The position numbers were made by a program, and so were the translations under genes. Positions 27,376 to 35,099 of a DNA stretch of 64,000 bases are shown here, piece by piece. Position 1 is the stretch's first letter. Every line of letters starts with the position of its first letter. The stretch is from Enterocloster bolteae (lineage in GTDB: Bacteria > Bacillota > Clostridia > Lachnospirales > Lachnospiraceae): assembly GCF_002234575.2 (NCBI RefSeq), contig NZ_CP022464.2:4526001-4590000 (forward strand), read 5' to 3'. The notes beneath the pieces were generated by a model. It was not told the origin of the DNA. It saw only the letters and a list, made by a program, of their open reading frames with translations, and did not search any database.

Positions 27376-28257
27376 TTACACTGTAATACTGTCCTTAATC
27401 TTTTCAAACGCAGCATTCTTGATACCGGATACATTCATAATATCCTCAATGGACTTAAATCCGCCAAACTCCTGGCGGTAATGGATAATGTCATCTGCCC
27501 TGGACGCTCCGATTCCCCTGAGGGTCATCAGTTCTTCCCTGGAAGCCGTGTTAAGATTCACCCTGGCCTTAGAACCGCCTTCGCCGCTCCCTGTCCTGCC
27601 GGACGTCTGAACGCCTGCTGTTCCTCCGCCCATGGATATACCTGACTGGGTCAGCCCACGGGCCTTCCACTCCTCTGCCTGTTCGCGGTCCGGCACCTGT
27701 ATCTTCATGCCGTCCTCTAACACCTGGGCCAGATTCAGATAATCCGGCACTGCTGCTTCTGAGAATCCTCCCGCCGCCTCAATGGCCTCATATACCCGGC
27801 TGCCTGCAGGAAGTCCATATACGCCCGGCGTACTCACCAGGCCGCATACATGAATATATACCAGAGGCATATCTTCCCCGGACAATGTATCCTCCCGGGG
27901 CAGCGTATCTTCCCCGGACCGGCTGCCTTTCTGGGGCAGCATGCCATCCTGTCCCGGCGTACCTTCCTGTCCCCGCATGCCATCCTGTCCCGGCACACTG
28001 TCCTGTACACGCAGATGCTCTCCATCCGCGTCCCCGGACATGGCCCCGGCCCCGCCTTCCGGTTCGTCCCGGTACCGCGGGCCTTCAATCCCCCCACGTT
28101 CCTCAACAGCGAAACCACTGTCAGACTCCAATGCCATAACCATATTTTCCGGTTCGATATCCCGGTTCTTCACACTGCAGCTATAGCATATGCCTGCAGC
28201 CAACATACATATGACAATCACTGCCAGTTTTATTACTTTGAAAGATGTAAGTTTCAT
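27376..28257 (-). CDS. ComEA-like DNA-binding protein with SLBB and HhH domains
   Basis: 293 residues. One N-terminal membrane helix (about 8-26), then a low-complexity spacer with collagen-like G-Q-D/E-G-x repeats (about 75-125). An SLBB domain (VYIHVCGLVSTPGVYGLPAGS, then LEDGMKIQVPD) and a C-terminal helix-hairpin-helix pair (VNLNTASREELMTLRGIGASRA and the SIEDIMNVSGI region) follow. ComEA binds double-stranded DNA at the cell surface during uptake. No comEB/comEC gene is adjacent, so a competence role is not assured. Confidence 0.88.
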   Translation of the reverse strand: MKLTSFKVIKLAVIVICMLAAGICYSCSVKNRDIEPENMVMALESDSGFAVEERGGIEGPRYRDEPEGGAGAMSGDADGEHLRVQDSVPGQDGMRGQEGTPGQDGMLPQKGSRSGEDTLPREDTLSGEDMPLVYIHVCGLVSTPGVYGLPAGSRVYEAIEAAGGFSEAAVPDYLNLAQVLEDGMKIQVPDREQAEEWKARGLTQSGISMGGGTAGVQTSGRTGSGEGGSKARVNLNTASREELMTLRGIGASRADDIIHYRQEFGGFKSIEDIMNVSGIKNAAFEKIKDSITV

Positions 28258-28354
28258 CTTGGGCGGTATCCCTCCTTCCAGAGAGCACCGTCCCAGCCTG
28301 ATACTCCTATTCTATCGGAAACCCCCTGCAAATACAAGCGTTAATTTCCAAATT

Positions 28355-28780
28355 TTATCTTTCAAAAATTACAATTCCGCCTATGGCAATGACCGCCCCG
28401 ATTATCTTGTTCCACGCAAAGGGGGCTTTCTCAACGCCAAACAGCCCGAACAGCTCAATGGCATAAGCTATGATTATCTGAGAGACCACAATCAGAAGAG
28501 CCGCCTTGGCCGGTCCCAGGCTTCCCATGCTCCGGATAACCGTGTAGGTGATAAGTGCTCCCATGATACCGCCCACAAGCACATATTTGGGCGTAACCTG
28601 CATGAGGCCGGCCACAGGCTCCCTGCCTGTAAACAGCCATATGACCACGCAGGTAATAAAGGCCGTAAGCTGTACCCAGCCCGCAGCCACCCAGACGCTG
28701 GTCTGCTTTGTCACTTCCGTGTTAAATACGCCCTGTATGCTCATTAAGGCGCCTGACAGCAATGCTATGATAAATCCCAT
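28355..28780 (-). CDS. YdcZ-type DMT-family small membrane transporter
   Basis: 141 residues with five predicted helices. The start GFIIALLSGALMSIQGVFN and the SLGPAKAALLIVVSQIIIAY segment are typical of YdcZ (DUF606) proteins, half-size relatives of drug/metabolite transporters that often work as pairs. Only one copy is present here. The substrate is unknown. Confidence 0.87.
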   Translation of the reverse strand: MGFIIALLSGALMSIQGVFNTEVTKQTSVWVAAGWVQLTAFITCVVIWLFTGREPVAGLMQVTPKYVLVGGIMGALITYTVIRSMGSLGPAKAALLIVVSQIIIAYAIELFGLFGVEKAPFAWNKIIGAVIAIGGIVIFER

Positions 28781-28900
28781 GTATTATTTTCCTGCCTTTC
28801 CATTCATTTTACCGTTATCTTAGCATTCCCACAGGTTTCTATTTTATTCTGGCATTCTCTCTGCATATGATGTATAATCGTTCCGTCAGGAGGCACAGCT

Positions 28901-29674
28901 ATGCTATCATTTATAAAAACATTATTACAGGCCAGCGCATGGCCCATCCAGGCACCTGAGCCATACTCCGCCTTTCACATCCTGCTCTGCGCCGCCGGCA
29001 TACCGCTTGCCGTCTTTCTGGCCCGGCGCCTGGCACGCACAAGTACTCACCCTTGCGGTGTGCTGTTTATCTGCGGCCTGGTTTTAGCTGTCAGTGAACT
29101 GTATAAACAGGGCTTCCTATATTTTGTCGCAGGCCAGGGCCGGTACAACTGGTGGTATTTTCCCTTCCAGCTGTGCAGCGTCCCCATGTACCTGTGTCTG
29201 ATTCTTCCGTTATTCAAGCATACGCCCCATTGCCGGACGGAAAAATGCATTTGCACCTTCATGCAGGATTTTGCACTTTTGGGAGGCGTCATGGCCCTGG
29301 CTGAACCCAGCGGCCTCATGCACCCCTATCTGCTTTTGACCCTCCATGGGTTTCTGTGGCATTTCATGCTCATCTTCATCGGCCTGTACTGCGCCATGAC
29401 CGGACTGGGAGGCAGAACCCCAGGCGACTTTGTATCCATGCTCCCCCTGTTTTTGGCCTGCGTATGCATAGCCACGTTCATAAATGTGGCTTCCCATCCC
29501 TACGGCAATGCCGATATGTTTTATATCAGCCCCTATTATCCAAACGGACAGATTGTTTTCCACCAGATTGCCCTCACCATAGGTACGGCCCCAGGAAACC
29601 TACTGTACCTGGCAGCCATGGTTCTGGGAGGCTTTATCTGCCAGCTGTCCCTGGGCCGGCTGTTTCCCCGGTAA
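28901..29674 (+). CDS. YwaF-family integral membrane protein
   Basis: 257 residues with seven predicted membrane helices. The segments YNWWYFPFQLCSVPMYLCLI and TLHGFLWHFMLIFIGLY match the YwaF/TIGR02206 family, whose function is not known. The RBS CAGGAGG is 6-7 nt upstream of the ATG. It is transcribed alone and convergent with the DUF5662 gene. Confidence 0.85.
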   Translation: MLSFIKTLLQASAWPIQAPEPYSAFHILLCAAGIPLAVFLARRLARTSTHPCGVLFICGLVLAVSELYKQGFLYFVAGQGRYNWWYFPFQLCSVPMYLCLILPLFKHTPHCRTEKCICTFMQDFALLGGVMALAEPSGLMHPYLLLTLHGFLWHFMLIFIGLYCAMTGLGGRTPGDFVSMLPLFLACVCIATFINVASHPYGNADMFYISPYYPNGQIVFHQIALTIGTAPGNLLYLAAMVLGGFICQLSLGRLFPR

Positions 29675-29756
29675 CCGTTCTGACGGTTTCCGCCGCCCGC
29701 CTCCAGCCATCCATTCAGACATTCAGATTTTCAGTCATGCAGATTTTCAGTCATTC

Positions 29757-29802
29757 AAAAAGCCGCCTTTGTCCGGTATCCGGCCAGACCCAAGGCGGCT
29801 TC
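29757..29802. terminator. Bidirectional terminator between YwaF and DUF5662 genes
   Basis: An AAGCCGCCTT / AAGGCGGCTT stem with five A on the left (T on the minus strand) and a short T-rich tail on the right. It serves the minus-strand DUF5662 gene and probably the plus-strand YwaF gene. Confidence 0.8.
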
Positions 29803-29819
29803 TTCCATGCCCTCTTTCC

Positions 29820-30365
29820 TTAATACGTTCCCTTTTTCAAAAGTTTACGCAGATAGGCAAAGGTGGCTTCCTCCCCCTGGTCCTTCAGCATGTGGAGAAG
29901 CTTCTCCAAAAGCGCTCTGGTCCTGGGATGGATGGTGATATAATTCTTTGTATACTCGTAATATTCTAACGGGGCCGCGCTGGTGTAGGCTTTGCCCTTA
30001 TACACTTCGCAGGCAGCTATCCGGTCGCAGACCATCTCAGCCACATACCGCAGAGGCATCTTATTTCCCACCAGGCCCTCCTCCTTATGGTTGGAAATGT
30101 CAATCCAATACTCATAATGGTGCTTGTTCCTGCCCTTATGGTGAAGCCAGGCCCTGGAATACCCCACGGTCTCACGCTCCGCTGCATTGGGGCTGCGGTT
30201 TCCCTGATAATACCTTACCCCGGTCCAGAACTCCTCCGGACTGTACTTGGAGAGATCATGGGTAAGTCCCTGCCAGTACAGGCCAATCTGGAAGCAATGC
30301 TTCCTGACCAGGTTTCTGTGCCTTGTAATGGTAGAAAAATGGTTCCATATATTACAGATTTTCAT
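29820..30365 (-). CDS. DUF5662 family protein
   Basis: 181 residues, soluble and rich in His, Tyr and Trp. It contains HRNLVRKHCFQIGLYWQGLTHDLSKYS and WLHHKGRNKHHYEYWID, the conserved His/Asp clusters of DUF5662; they suggest a metal-dependent HD-like site, but no activity is established. The ATG has AAGGGA upstream. It is a single gene. Confidence 0.85.
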   Translation of the reverse strand: MKICNIWNHFSTITRHRNLVRKHCFQIGLYWQGLTHDLSKYSPEEFWTGVRYYQGNRSPNAAERETVGYSRAWLHHKGRNKHHYEYWIDISNHKEEGLVGNKMPLRYVAEMVCDRIAACEVYKGKAYTSAAPLEYYEYTKNYITIHPRTRALLEKLLHMLKDQGEEATFAYLRKLLKKGTY

Positions 30366-30529
30366 TCAAATCCCTTCTTTACACATTAATACGCATGGCG
30401 CACTGCATTGAAATATGCTCTAGTATATCATAAATTTCGCCTTTTTGGCTGTATTTCTTCATATTTTAACCTTTGAACAACAGAATCTGAGGTTTATATA
30501 AATTGTTTATACTTAATGCCCAAAAACGT

Positions 30530-30558
30530 TTGACACTTTTCAACATTTATGATATCCT
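30530..30558 (+). promoter_or_regulatory. Sigma-A promoter of the cold-shock gene
   Basis: TTGACA (30530-30535), a 17-nt spacer and TATCCT (30553-30558). Transcription would start near 30565, giving a leader of about 64 nt that begins with a GTTGC / GCAAC hairpin (30566-30585). Confidence 0.7.
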
Positions 30559-30628
30559 TAGGACAGTTGCGAAATAGTTTGCAACATATCACATTTTTTT
30601 ATTTTTTATATTTTTTGGAGGTATCGTA

Positions 30629-30826
30629 ATGAAAGGTACAGTTAAGTGGTTCAACAACCAGAAGGGTTACGGATTTATTTCCGACGAGCAGGGAAACGAT
30701 GTATTCGTTCACTACTCAGGTCTGAACATGGATGGCTTCAAGTCCTTAGATGAGGGCGCAGAAGTTGAGTTCGATGTAGTAAACGGAGCTAAGGGTCCTC
30801 AGGCTACAAACGTAACCAAATTATAA
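30629..30826 (+). CDS. Cold-shock protein, CspA family
   Basis: 65 residues, one OB-fold cold-shock domain. RNP1 is KGYGFIS and RNP2 is VFVHYS, the single-stranded nucleic acid binding motifs. It acts as an RNA chaperone. Strong RBS GGAGG 8 nt upstream. Preceded by a near-consensus promoter and an A/T-rich leader with a hairpin at the 5' end, as expected for a gene under post-transcriptional temperature control (inference). Confidence 0.96.
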   Translation: MKGTVKWFNNQKGYGFISDEQGNDVFVHYSGLNMDGFKSLDEGAEVEFDVVNGAKGPQATNVTKL

Positions 30827-30913
30827 TCAATGAACAACAGTGTACCTTTTTCAAACATATATCATCACTGATAGAGGTTGAAGTAAGTTATATCTGATTT
30901 CAAATGATTACAA

Positions 30914-30952
30914 GTAAGAGCCAGTCCTGCGACTGGCTCTTATTGTTATTTT
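30914..30952. terminator. Terminator between csp and hslO
   Basis: AAGAGCCAGTC / GACTGGCTCTT stem with a CTGC loop and a T-rich tail on the plus strand. It overlaps the 3' end of hslO by a few bases, and can serve both convergent genes. Confidence 0.85.
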
Positions 30953-31824
30953 GCTTTTTCCAGCATATCCTTCAGTTCATCCACGGAAAACGTGTAATTC
31001 TTATTGCAGAAATGGCAGTTCACCTCAATGGGCTTGCCATCCTCTATCATTTCCCCTATATCCTTTCTGCCCACGCTGATCAACGCCTTCTCCACCCGGT
31101 CCTTTGTACAGTTGCAGTAAAATGCAGCCGGAAGCCTTCCGCCGATTTCCAGGCCGAATTCCCCAAGTACATACTCCAGTATCATCTCCGGCGTGTTGCC
31201 CACGTCCAGCAGGGTGGTAATGGACGATATTTCCTTCAGCTTGTTCTCCAGTCTGCCGATGATATCCTCGGAAGCCCCCGGCATCAGCTGAATGATGAAG
31301 CCCCCGGACTGACGCACCGTGTTGTCCTTATTCATCAGGACCCCCAGCGCCACGGAGGACGGAGTCTGTTCAGAGGTGGCATAATAATATGTCAGGTCCT
31401 CCGCAATCTCTCCTGTCACCAAAATGGTCTGCCCAACATACGGCTCCTTAAGCCCGATGTCCTTGATGACACTTAAGACGCCCACGCCCAGCGCTCCGCC
31501 CACATCCAGTTTTCCCTTTTCATTAGGAGGAAGCATCACCATGGGATTAAACGCATATCCCTTCACATTTCCTCTGGAATCCGCTGTCACGGTCAGGCCT
31601 GCGATGGGTCCGTCCCCCTGTATCTTAAGGGTAAGAAGGTCATTTTCCCCCTTCATGTCACAGCCCATCATCACACCGGCCGTCAGCAGCCTGCCCAGGG
31701 CAGCCGTTGCCACCGGACTGGTATTATGGGATATTCTGGCCTGTTCCACCAGGTCCCTGGTGGTGGCGGCAAAGGCCCTGATCTGCCCCTGTGCCGCAGT
31801 TGCTCTGATTACATAATCTGCCAT
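30946..31824 (-). CDS. hslO: Hsp33 redox-regulated chaperone
   Basis: About 292 residues. Hsp33 is a holdase activated when oxidants release zinc from four Cys. The C-terminal Cys are present as FYCNCTK (C-x-C) and NCHFCNK (C-x-x-C). The N-terminal DYVIRATAAQGQIRAFAATT and GRLLTAGVMMG are typical. The ATG at 31824 has GAGGAG upstream; the extra 31 N-terminal residues of the longer frame overlap the upstream methyltransferase and are rejected. It is 5 nt from that gene, so the two are probably co-transcribed. Confidence 0.95.
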   Translation of the reverse strand: MADYVIRATAAQGQIRAFAATTRDLVEQARISHNTSPVATAALGRLLTAGVMMGCDMKGENDLLTLKIQGDGPIAGLTVTADSRGNVKGYAFNPMVMLPPNEKGKLDVGGALGVGVLSVIKDIGLKEPYVGQTILVTGEIAEDLTYYYATSEQTPSSVALGVLMNKDNTVRQSGGFIIQLMPGASEDIIGRLENKLKEISSITTLLDVGNTPEMILEYVLGEFGLEIGGRLPAAFYCNCTKDRVEKALISVGRKDIGEMIEDGKPIEVNCHFCNKNYTFSVDELKDMLEKAK

Positions 31825-31829
31825 ATGAT

Positions 31830-32597
31830 TCACTCCTCGTCTCTCATTGTCTTTCCCTGTTCCCTCATGATTACATAGATGCGTTCGCTGTCTTCCCGCA
31901 CCGGATTGCGGGTGCACGCATCGTAAGCAGCCACAAACTCCATACCGGCCTCCAAGGCTGCCCGTTTCACCTCATCCAGGCTGTAGGCCTTCTGGAAATG
32001 TGTCTCCTCATACTTGCGGTACAACTGGCCCTCACGGATAAACAGGGTAAGGTCATATTCGTTTATTCCTGAACTTTCATCATAGAAATTGTCCCAGATA
32101 AAGCTGCTCTCCTCCCTGGCCTCCGCAAAGGTGTTATCTGCCAGCAATTCCCGGTATTTATACTCTGTGTTCAGGTCAAATATAAATACCCCCCTTGGGT
32201 CCAGATAATTATTAACCAGCCGGAACACCTGCACCAAATCCCGGTACTCCATCATATAGTTCATGGAATCACATATGCTGACAACTGCCCGCACCGTGCC
32301 GTAAAGCTCAAACTCCCGCATGTCCTGCAGGAGATAAAGAATGTCCTGGCCCGAGGCCGCCCGTTTATCCATTGCCATCTGAAGCATTTCCCCGGAATTA
32401 TCAATCCCAATCATATCATACCCGGCCTCTGCCAGAAGCCCGGTAAGGCTTCCCGTGCCGCAGCCCAGGTCCAGTACCAGGCCACGCTCCACTCCCTGCT
32501 CCCGGAGCAGTCCTGTTACATAGGAACACCACTCCTCATAGGGCACATTATCCTGGAAAATATCGTAGACCTCCGCAAAACTGCTGTAAGCTTCCAT
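31830..32597 (-). CDS. Class I SAM-dependent methyltransferase
   Basis: About 255 residues. SAM-binding motif I is GLVLDLGCGTGSLTGLL, followed by YDMIGIDNSGEML (motif post I). The N terminus reads FAEVYDIFQDNVPYEEW, common in small uncharacterised methyltransferases of Firmicutes. The substrate is unknown. The ATG at 32597 has GGAAGGATGAGG upstream. It precedes hslO. Confidence 0.88.
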   Translation of the reverse strand: MEAYSSFAEVYDIFQDNVPYEEWCSYVTGLLREQGVERGLVLDLGCGTGSLTGLLAEAGYDMIGIDNSGEMLQMAMDKRAASGQDILYLLQDMREFELYGTVRAVVSICDSMNYMMEYRDLVQVFRLVNNYLDPRGVFIFDLNTEYKYRELLADNTFAEAREESSFIWDNFYDESSGINEYDLTLFIREGQLYRKYEETHFQKAYSLDEVKRAALEAGMEFVAAYDACTRNPVREDSERIYVIMREQGKTMRDEE

Positions 32598-32659
32598 GTC
32601 CTCATCCTTCCCAACGGCGCCGCGTCTCATTCCCGCAGCCATCGCCAAATCATCAAACT

Positions 32660-32696
32660 ACAAAAGCGCCTGTCCGGAACAGTTCCGGGCAGGCGG
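32660..32696 (-). terminator. Terminator of the SEC-C protein gene
   Basis: A CGCCTG-CCGGAAC / GTTCCGG-CAGGCG stem (one mismatch in the middle) is followed by CTTTTG on the minus strand. Confidence 0.8.
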
Positions 32697-32711
32697 GTAA
32701 AATCAGGGGCT

Positions 32712-33221
32712 TTATGCGTTCTTTCCGCAGCATTTCTTATATTTCTTGCCGCTTCCGCATGGACAGGGATCATTTGGGAAAATCTTCTTGCCCTTGCGCA
32801 CGGTACCGGACGCCTTCTGGGACTTATACAGTTCCTTGCGCTTATCCGGTGTAAGAATCTCGTCCCACTGGGGAAGCTCATACAGCCAGTTAGCCTTCGC
32901 CTCTACCATATTGTAGTACAGCTTCTCCGGGTCAATCTCAATTTTAACCTCAGTATCCTCTTCCATGGTATCAATGGGGTTCTCATAGCCCTTCAGGCTC
33001 TCATTGATTCCATCCAGGAAACCGGTCATGATAAGGATTTCCGTATTGTACTTCTCTGCCAGGTCCTTTACAGTGCCCGTGATAACCTCTGTTGGGTTAG
33101 AAAGAATCTGCTCATAGATTCCCTTCTCAATCTGAAAATATCCAGCCCACAATTCTTCTTTCTTTTTATCATCCAGGCCGTCGCCGTAAGCCAGATTTCT
33201 CCATGTCTCTAACAGTGCCAT
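32712..33221 (-). CDS. SEC-C motif protein
   Basis: 169 residues, mainly helical and acidic. The C terminus is the zinc-binding SEC-C motif NDPCPCGSGKKYKKCCG, identical in type to the SecA C-terminal tail, which binds SecB or ribosomes. No other recognised domain. It may dock to ribosomes or a SecB-like partner (inference). Single gene with its own terminator. Confidence 0.88.
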   Translation of the reverse strand: MALLETWRNLAYGDGLDDKKKEELWAGYFQIEKGIYEQILSNPTEVITGTVKDLAEKYNTEILIMTGFLDGINESLKGYENPIDTMEEDTEVKIEIDPEKLYYNMVEAKANWLYELPQWDEILTPDKRKELYKSQKASGTVRKGKKIFPNDPCPCGSGKKYKKCCGKNA

Positions 33222-33536
33222 AGTAAAACCATCCTTTTTGTATTATTTATGTTCCAGGTGCTTCCTGTCCAGGGCGCCATGCCTCTTTCTGTCTGCCGGA
33301 CCGTTCTGCTGCCTGTCCATGGCCGCCCATAACCCTTAGTATATAACAAAACATAAGATTTTTCAAACATATTTTATTTTATACAGCTAAATACAGCCAA
33401 ATAAACCTAAAACCTGAGGCATTCCCCATACATCCCAATACGCTGTTTTTGTTTCCCCTGCAGATCAAGGGTATTTTTTCTGTTTTTCTGCAAATAATAT
33501 ACCTGAATCCAATTCAATTAAAAAGGAGGCTTTACC

Positions 33537-33710
33537 ATGAAAGTAAACGGAAAAAATGAGAGCATCAAATGTACCATCAAGAATTGTGCTTACAATGCAC
33601 AGTCCGAGGATTACTGCACCCTTGAAGCCATCAAGGTCGGAACTCATGAGATGAACCCAACCAAGAAGGAATGTACAGATTGCGAGTCTTTTGTAAATAA
33701 GGCTCAGTAA
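33537..33710 (+). CDS. DUF1540 small cysteine-rich protein
   Basis: 57 residues with Cys at positions 12, 17, 27, 46 and 49, in the order K-C-T-I-K-N-C ... Y-C ... E-C-T-D-C, the DUF1540 metal-binding pattern (probably zinc). The function is unknown; the family is common in spore-forming Clostridia. The RBS AAAGGAGG is perfect, 6 nt from the ATG. A strong terminator follows the stop codon, so it is a one-gene unit. A minus-strand 118-codon frame covering it is a shadow. Confidence 0.9.
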   Translation: MKVNGKNESIKCTIKNCAYNAQSEDYCTLEAIKVGTHEMNPTKKECTDCESFVNKAQ

Positions 33711-33720
33711 TTCCGTTCTC

Positions 33721-33772
33721 AGAGACTGTGTCCGGACAGGATATATTGCTGTCTGGCACAGTCTCTTTTTTC
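33721..33772 (+). terminator. Terminator of the DUF1540 gene
   Basis: AGAGACTGTG-CCGGACAG / CTGTC-GG-CACAGTCTCT long stem followed by six T. Confidence 0.9.
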
Positions 33773-33796
33773 TTTTATTTATCAGATAATAACATA

Positions 33797-33830
33797 TTAT
33801 CCACATTCTTTTCCACAACATTGTGGATAA
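33797..33830. promoter_or_regulatory. Small DnaA-box cluster
   Basis: A perfect TTATCCACA (33797-33805), a one-mismatch TTTTCCACA (about 33810-33818) and a perfect inverted TGTGGATAA (33822-33830) lie within 34 nt between two terminators. No gene depends on this stretch, so DnaA titration or regulation is possible. Confidence 0.5.
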
Positions 33831-33874
33831 CTCGACAAATTCGTTGATTCATCCGCAAGCCTGTCGAAAACAGT

Positions 33875-33929
33875 CAAAAAGAAAAGCACCCGCAGTGATA
33901 TAATATCATCAATCACAGTGGATGCTTTC
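33875..33929 (-). terminator. Terminator of the 50-aa protein gene
   Basis: AAAGCATCC-CTGTGAT / ATCACTG-GGGTGCTTTT stem with an A/T-rich loop and a T-run on the minus strand. Confidence 0.75.
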
Positions 33930-33933
33930 TATG

Positions 33934-34086
33934 TTAACATGGTTTTCTCTTTGTATTTGGTCCCATTCCTTCCCGCCTGGAATTATGGGTCTGGTTCTGG
34001 TTTTCCGGCTTTACCTTTTCCGTAATGCTGTTAAACATTTCATTTGACTTTTTTCTGGCCTGCTTTTCTTCTTCAAATCTGTCCAT
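33934..34086 (-). CDS. Small hydrophilic protein with GPNT motif
   Basis: A 50-residue, highly charged protein (MDRFEEEKQARKKSNEMF at the start, EGMGPNTKRKPC at the end). No membrane or signal segment. GGGAG lies 6 nt upstream of the ATG, and a terminator follows, so the gene seems real. I do not recognise the family. Its C-terminal GPNTxR motif also occurs in the small protein at 41062-41223. Confidence 0.65.
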   Translation of the reverse strand: MDRFEEEKQARKKSNEMFNSITEKVKPENQNQTHNSRREGMGPNTKRKPC

Positions 34087-34208
34087 ATCCGTCTCCCATC
34101 CGCCGCCTGCATCCGCGGGTGCACACACGGTGCATGCACGGCTGTGATTTCTCTGACAACAGTATGTCCCGAAAAGAAGAAAAATATGTAAAAAGTTCTA
34201 AACTTAAC

Positions 34209-34236
34209 TTGTATTTTTTTCCAACCGTGCTATAAT
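34209..34236 (+). promoter_or_regulatory. Promoter of tRNA-Ala
   Basis: TTGTAT, 16-nt spacer, TATAAT ending 9 nt before the mature tRNA 5' end. Confidence 0.7.
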
Positions 34237-34245
34237 CGAATCAAT

Positions 34246-34318
34246 GGGGACATAGCTCAGCTGGGAGAGCGCTGCGTTCGCAACGCAGAGACCGCGGGTT
34301 CGAATCCCGTTGTCTCCA
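34246..34318 (+). tRNA. tRNA-Ala (anticodon CGC)
   Basis: Cloverleaf of 73 nt: acceptor GGGGACA / TGTCTCC, D-arm GCTCAGCTGGGAGAGC, anticodon stem CTGCG / CGCAG with loop TTCGCAA (anticodon CGC, reads GCG), T-arm with TTCGAAT. The G3:U70 wobble, the AlaRS identity element, is present. The discriminator is A and CCA is not encoded. Confidence 0.96.
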
Positions 34319-34331
34319 TTTTATATGGTGT

Positions 34332-34374
34332 GCCAAAACCCTTTGCACAGAAAGGATTTTGGCCTTTTTATTTT
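34332..34374 (+). terminator. Terminator of tRNA-Ala
   Basis: GCCAAAAC-CTTT / AAAGG-TTTTGGC stem followed by CTTTTTATTTT. Confidence 0.85.
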
Positions 34375-34464
34375 ATATCCCCCTATAAATTCCATATACA
34401 TCCCAAATAAAACCTGTAAAACATAAAAATCATCCGTAACATGAATGAAACCAGGAGGAACTAC

Positions 34465-34932
34465 ATGATGAATGATGAAATCTTTATGAAAGAAGCCATA
34501 CGCCTGTCCCAGCTGGCTGTCAGCCATGGAAACGAACCCTTTGGAGCAGTGCTGGTCAAGGACGGCGAAATTATCTTCAGCAACGAGAACCAGATTTATA
34601 CCGGCTCCGATCCCACCTTCCACGCAGAAGCCGGACTGCTCCGGCGTTTTTGCGCAGAGACGCATATCACGGATTTACGCGAATATACACTCTATTCCAG
34701 CTGTGAACCCTGCTTCATGTGCTGCGGCGCAATGGTATGGACCAAATTGGGGCGGCTGGTCTATGGCGCCAGCGATATTGATTTGTGCAGCATACTTCAT
34801 GAGAAAGGAGCCGAATGCTGCAAAATCGTCTTTGAGCATTCCCCCTGGAAACCGCAGGTTACGTCCGGGGTCCTGAGGGACGAAAGCCTAAAGATATTGA
34901 CAGCCTATTTTTCAAAAAATACAAAAGGCTGA
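34465..34932 (+). CDS. Cytidine/guanine deaminase-type nucleoside deaminase
   Basis: About 155 residues of the zinc-dependent deaminase superfamily. The HAE motif (FHAEAGLLRRF) and PCxxC motif (SSCEPCFMCCGAMVW) supply the zinc ligands and catalytic Glu. It is closest by eye to guanine deaminase/tRNA-adenosine-like bacterial deaminases; the exact base is not certain. The ATG at 34465 has AGGAGG 7 nt upstream, better than the Met 8 codons earlier. Confidence 0.87.
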   Translation: MMNDEIFMKEAIRLSQLAVSHGNEPFGAVLVKDGEIIFSNENQIYTGSDPTFHAEAGLLRRFCAETHITDLREYTLYSSCEPCFMCCGAMVWTKLGRLVYGASDIDLCSILHEKGAECCKIVFEHSPWKPQVTSGVLRDESLKILTAYFSKNTKG

Positions 34933-35099
34933 GACATTCTCTCCACTGCCTGACTCCGGGGTTCTTAGATTCTATGGATGAACCGGCTGATTCCGGAAAG
35001 ACCAATACAACGCCCGGCGTCTTGTGCGAAAATGGCAGGGTGGGCATAAAGCCGCCTGCCAAGCCGTGCAGCCTTAACCCAGGCAGCCTCTCCCCGCCA

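Noticed and set aside
33465..33821. 118-codon minus-strand frame
   Set aside because: Covers the DUF1540 gene and its terminator on the other strand; no RBS or domain.
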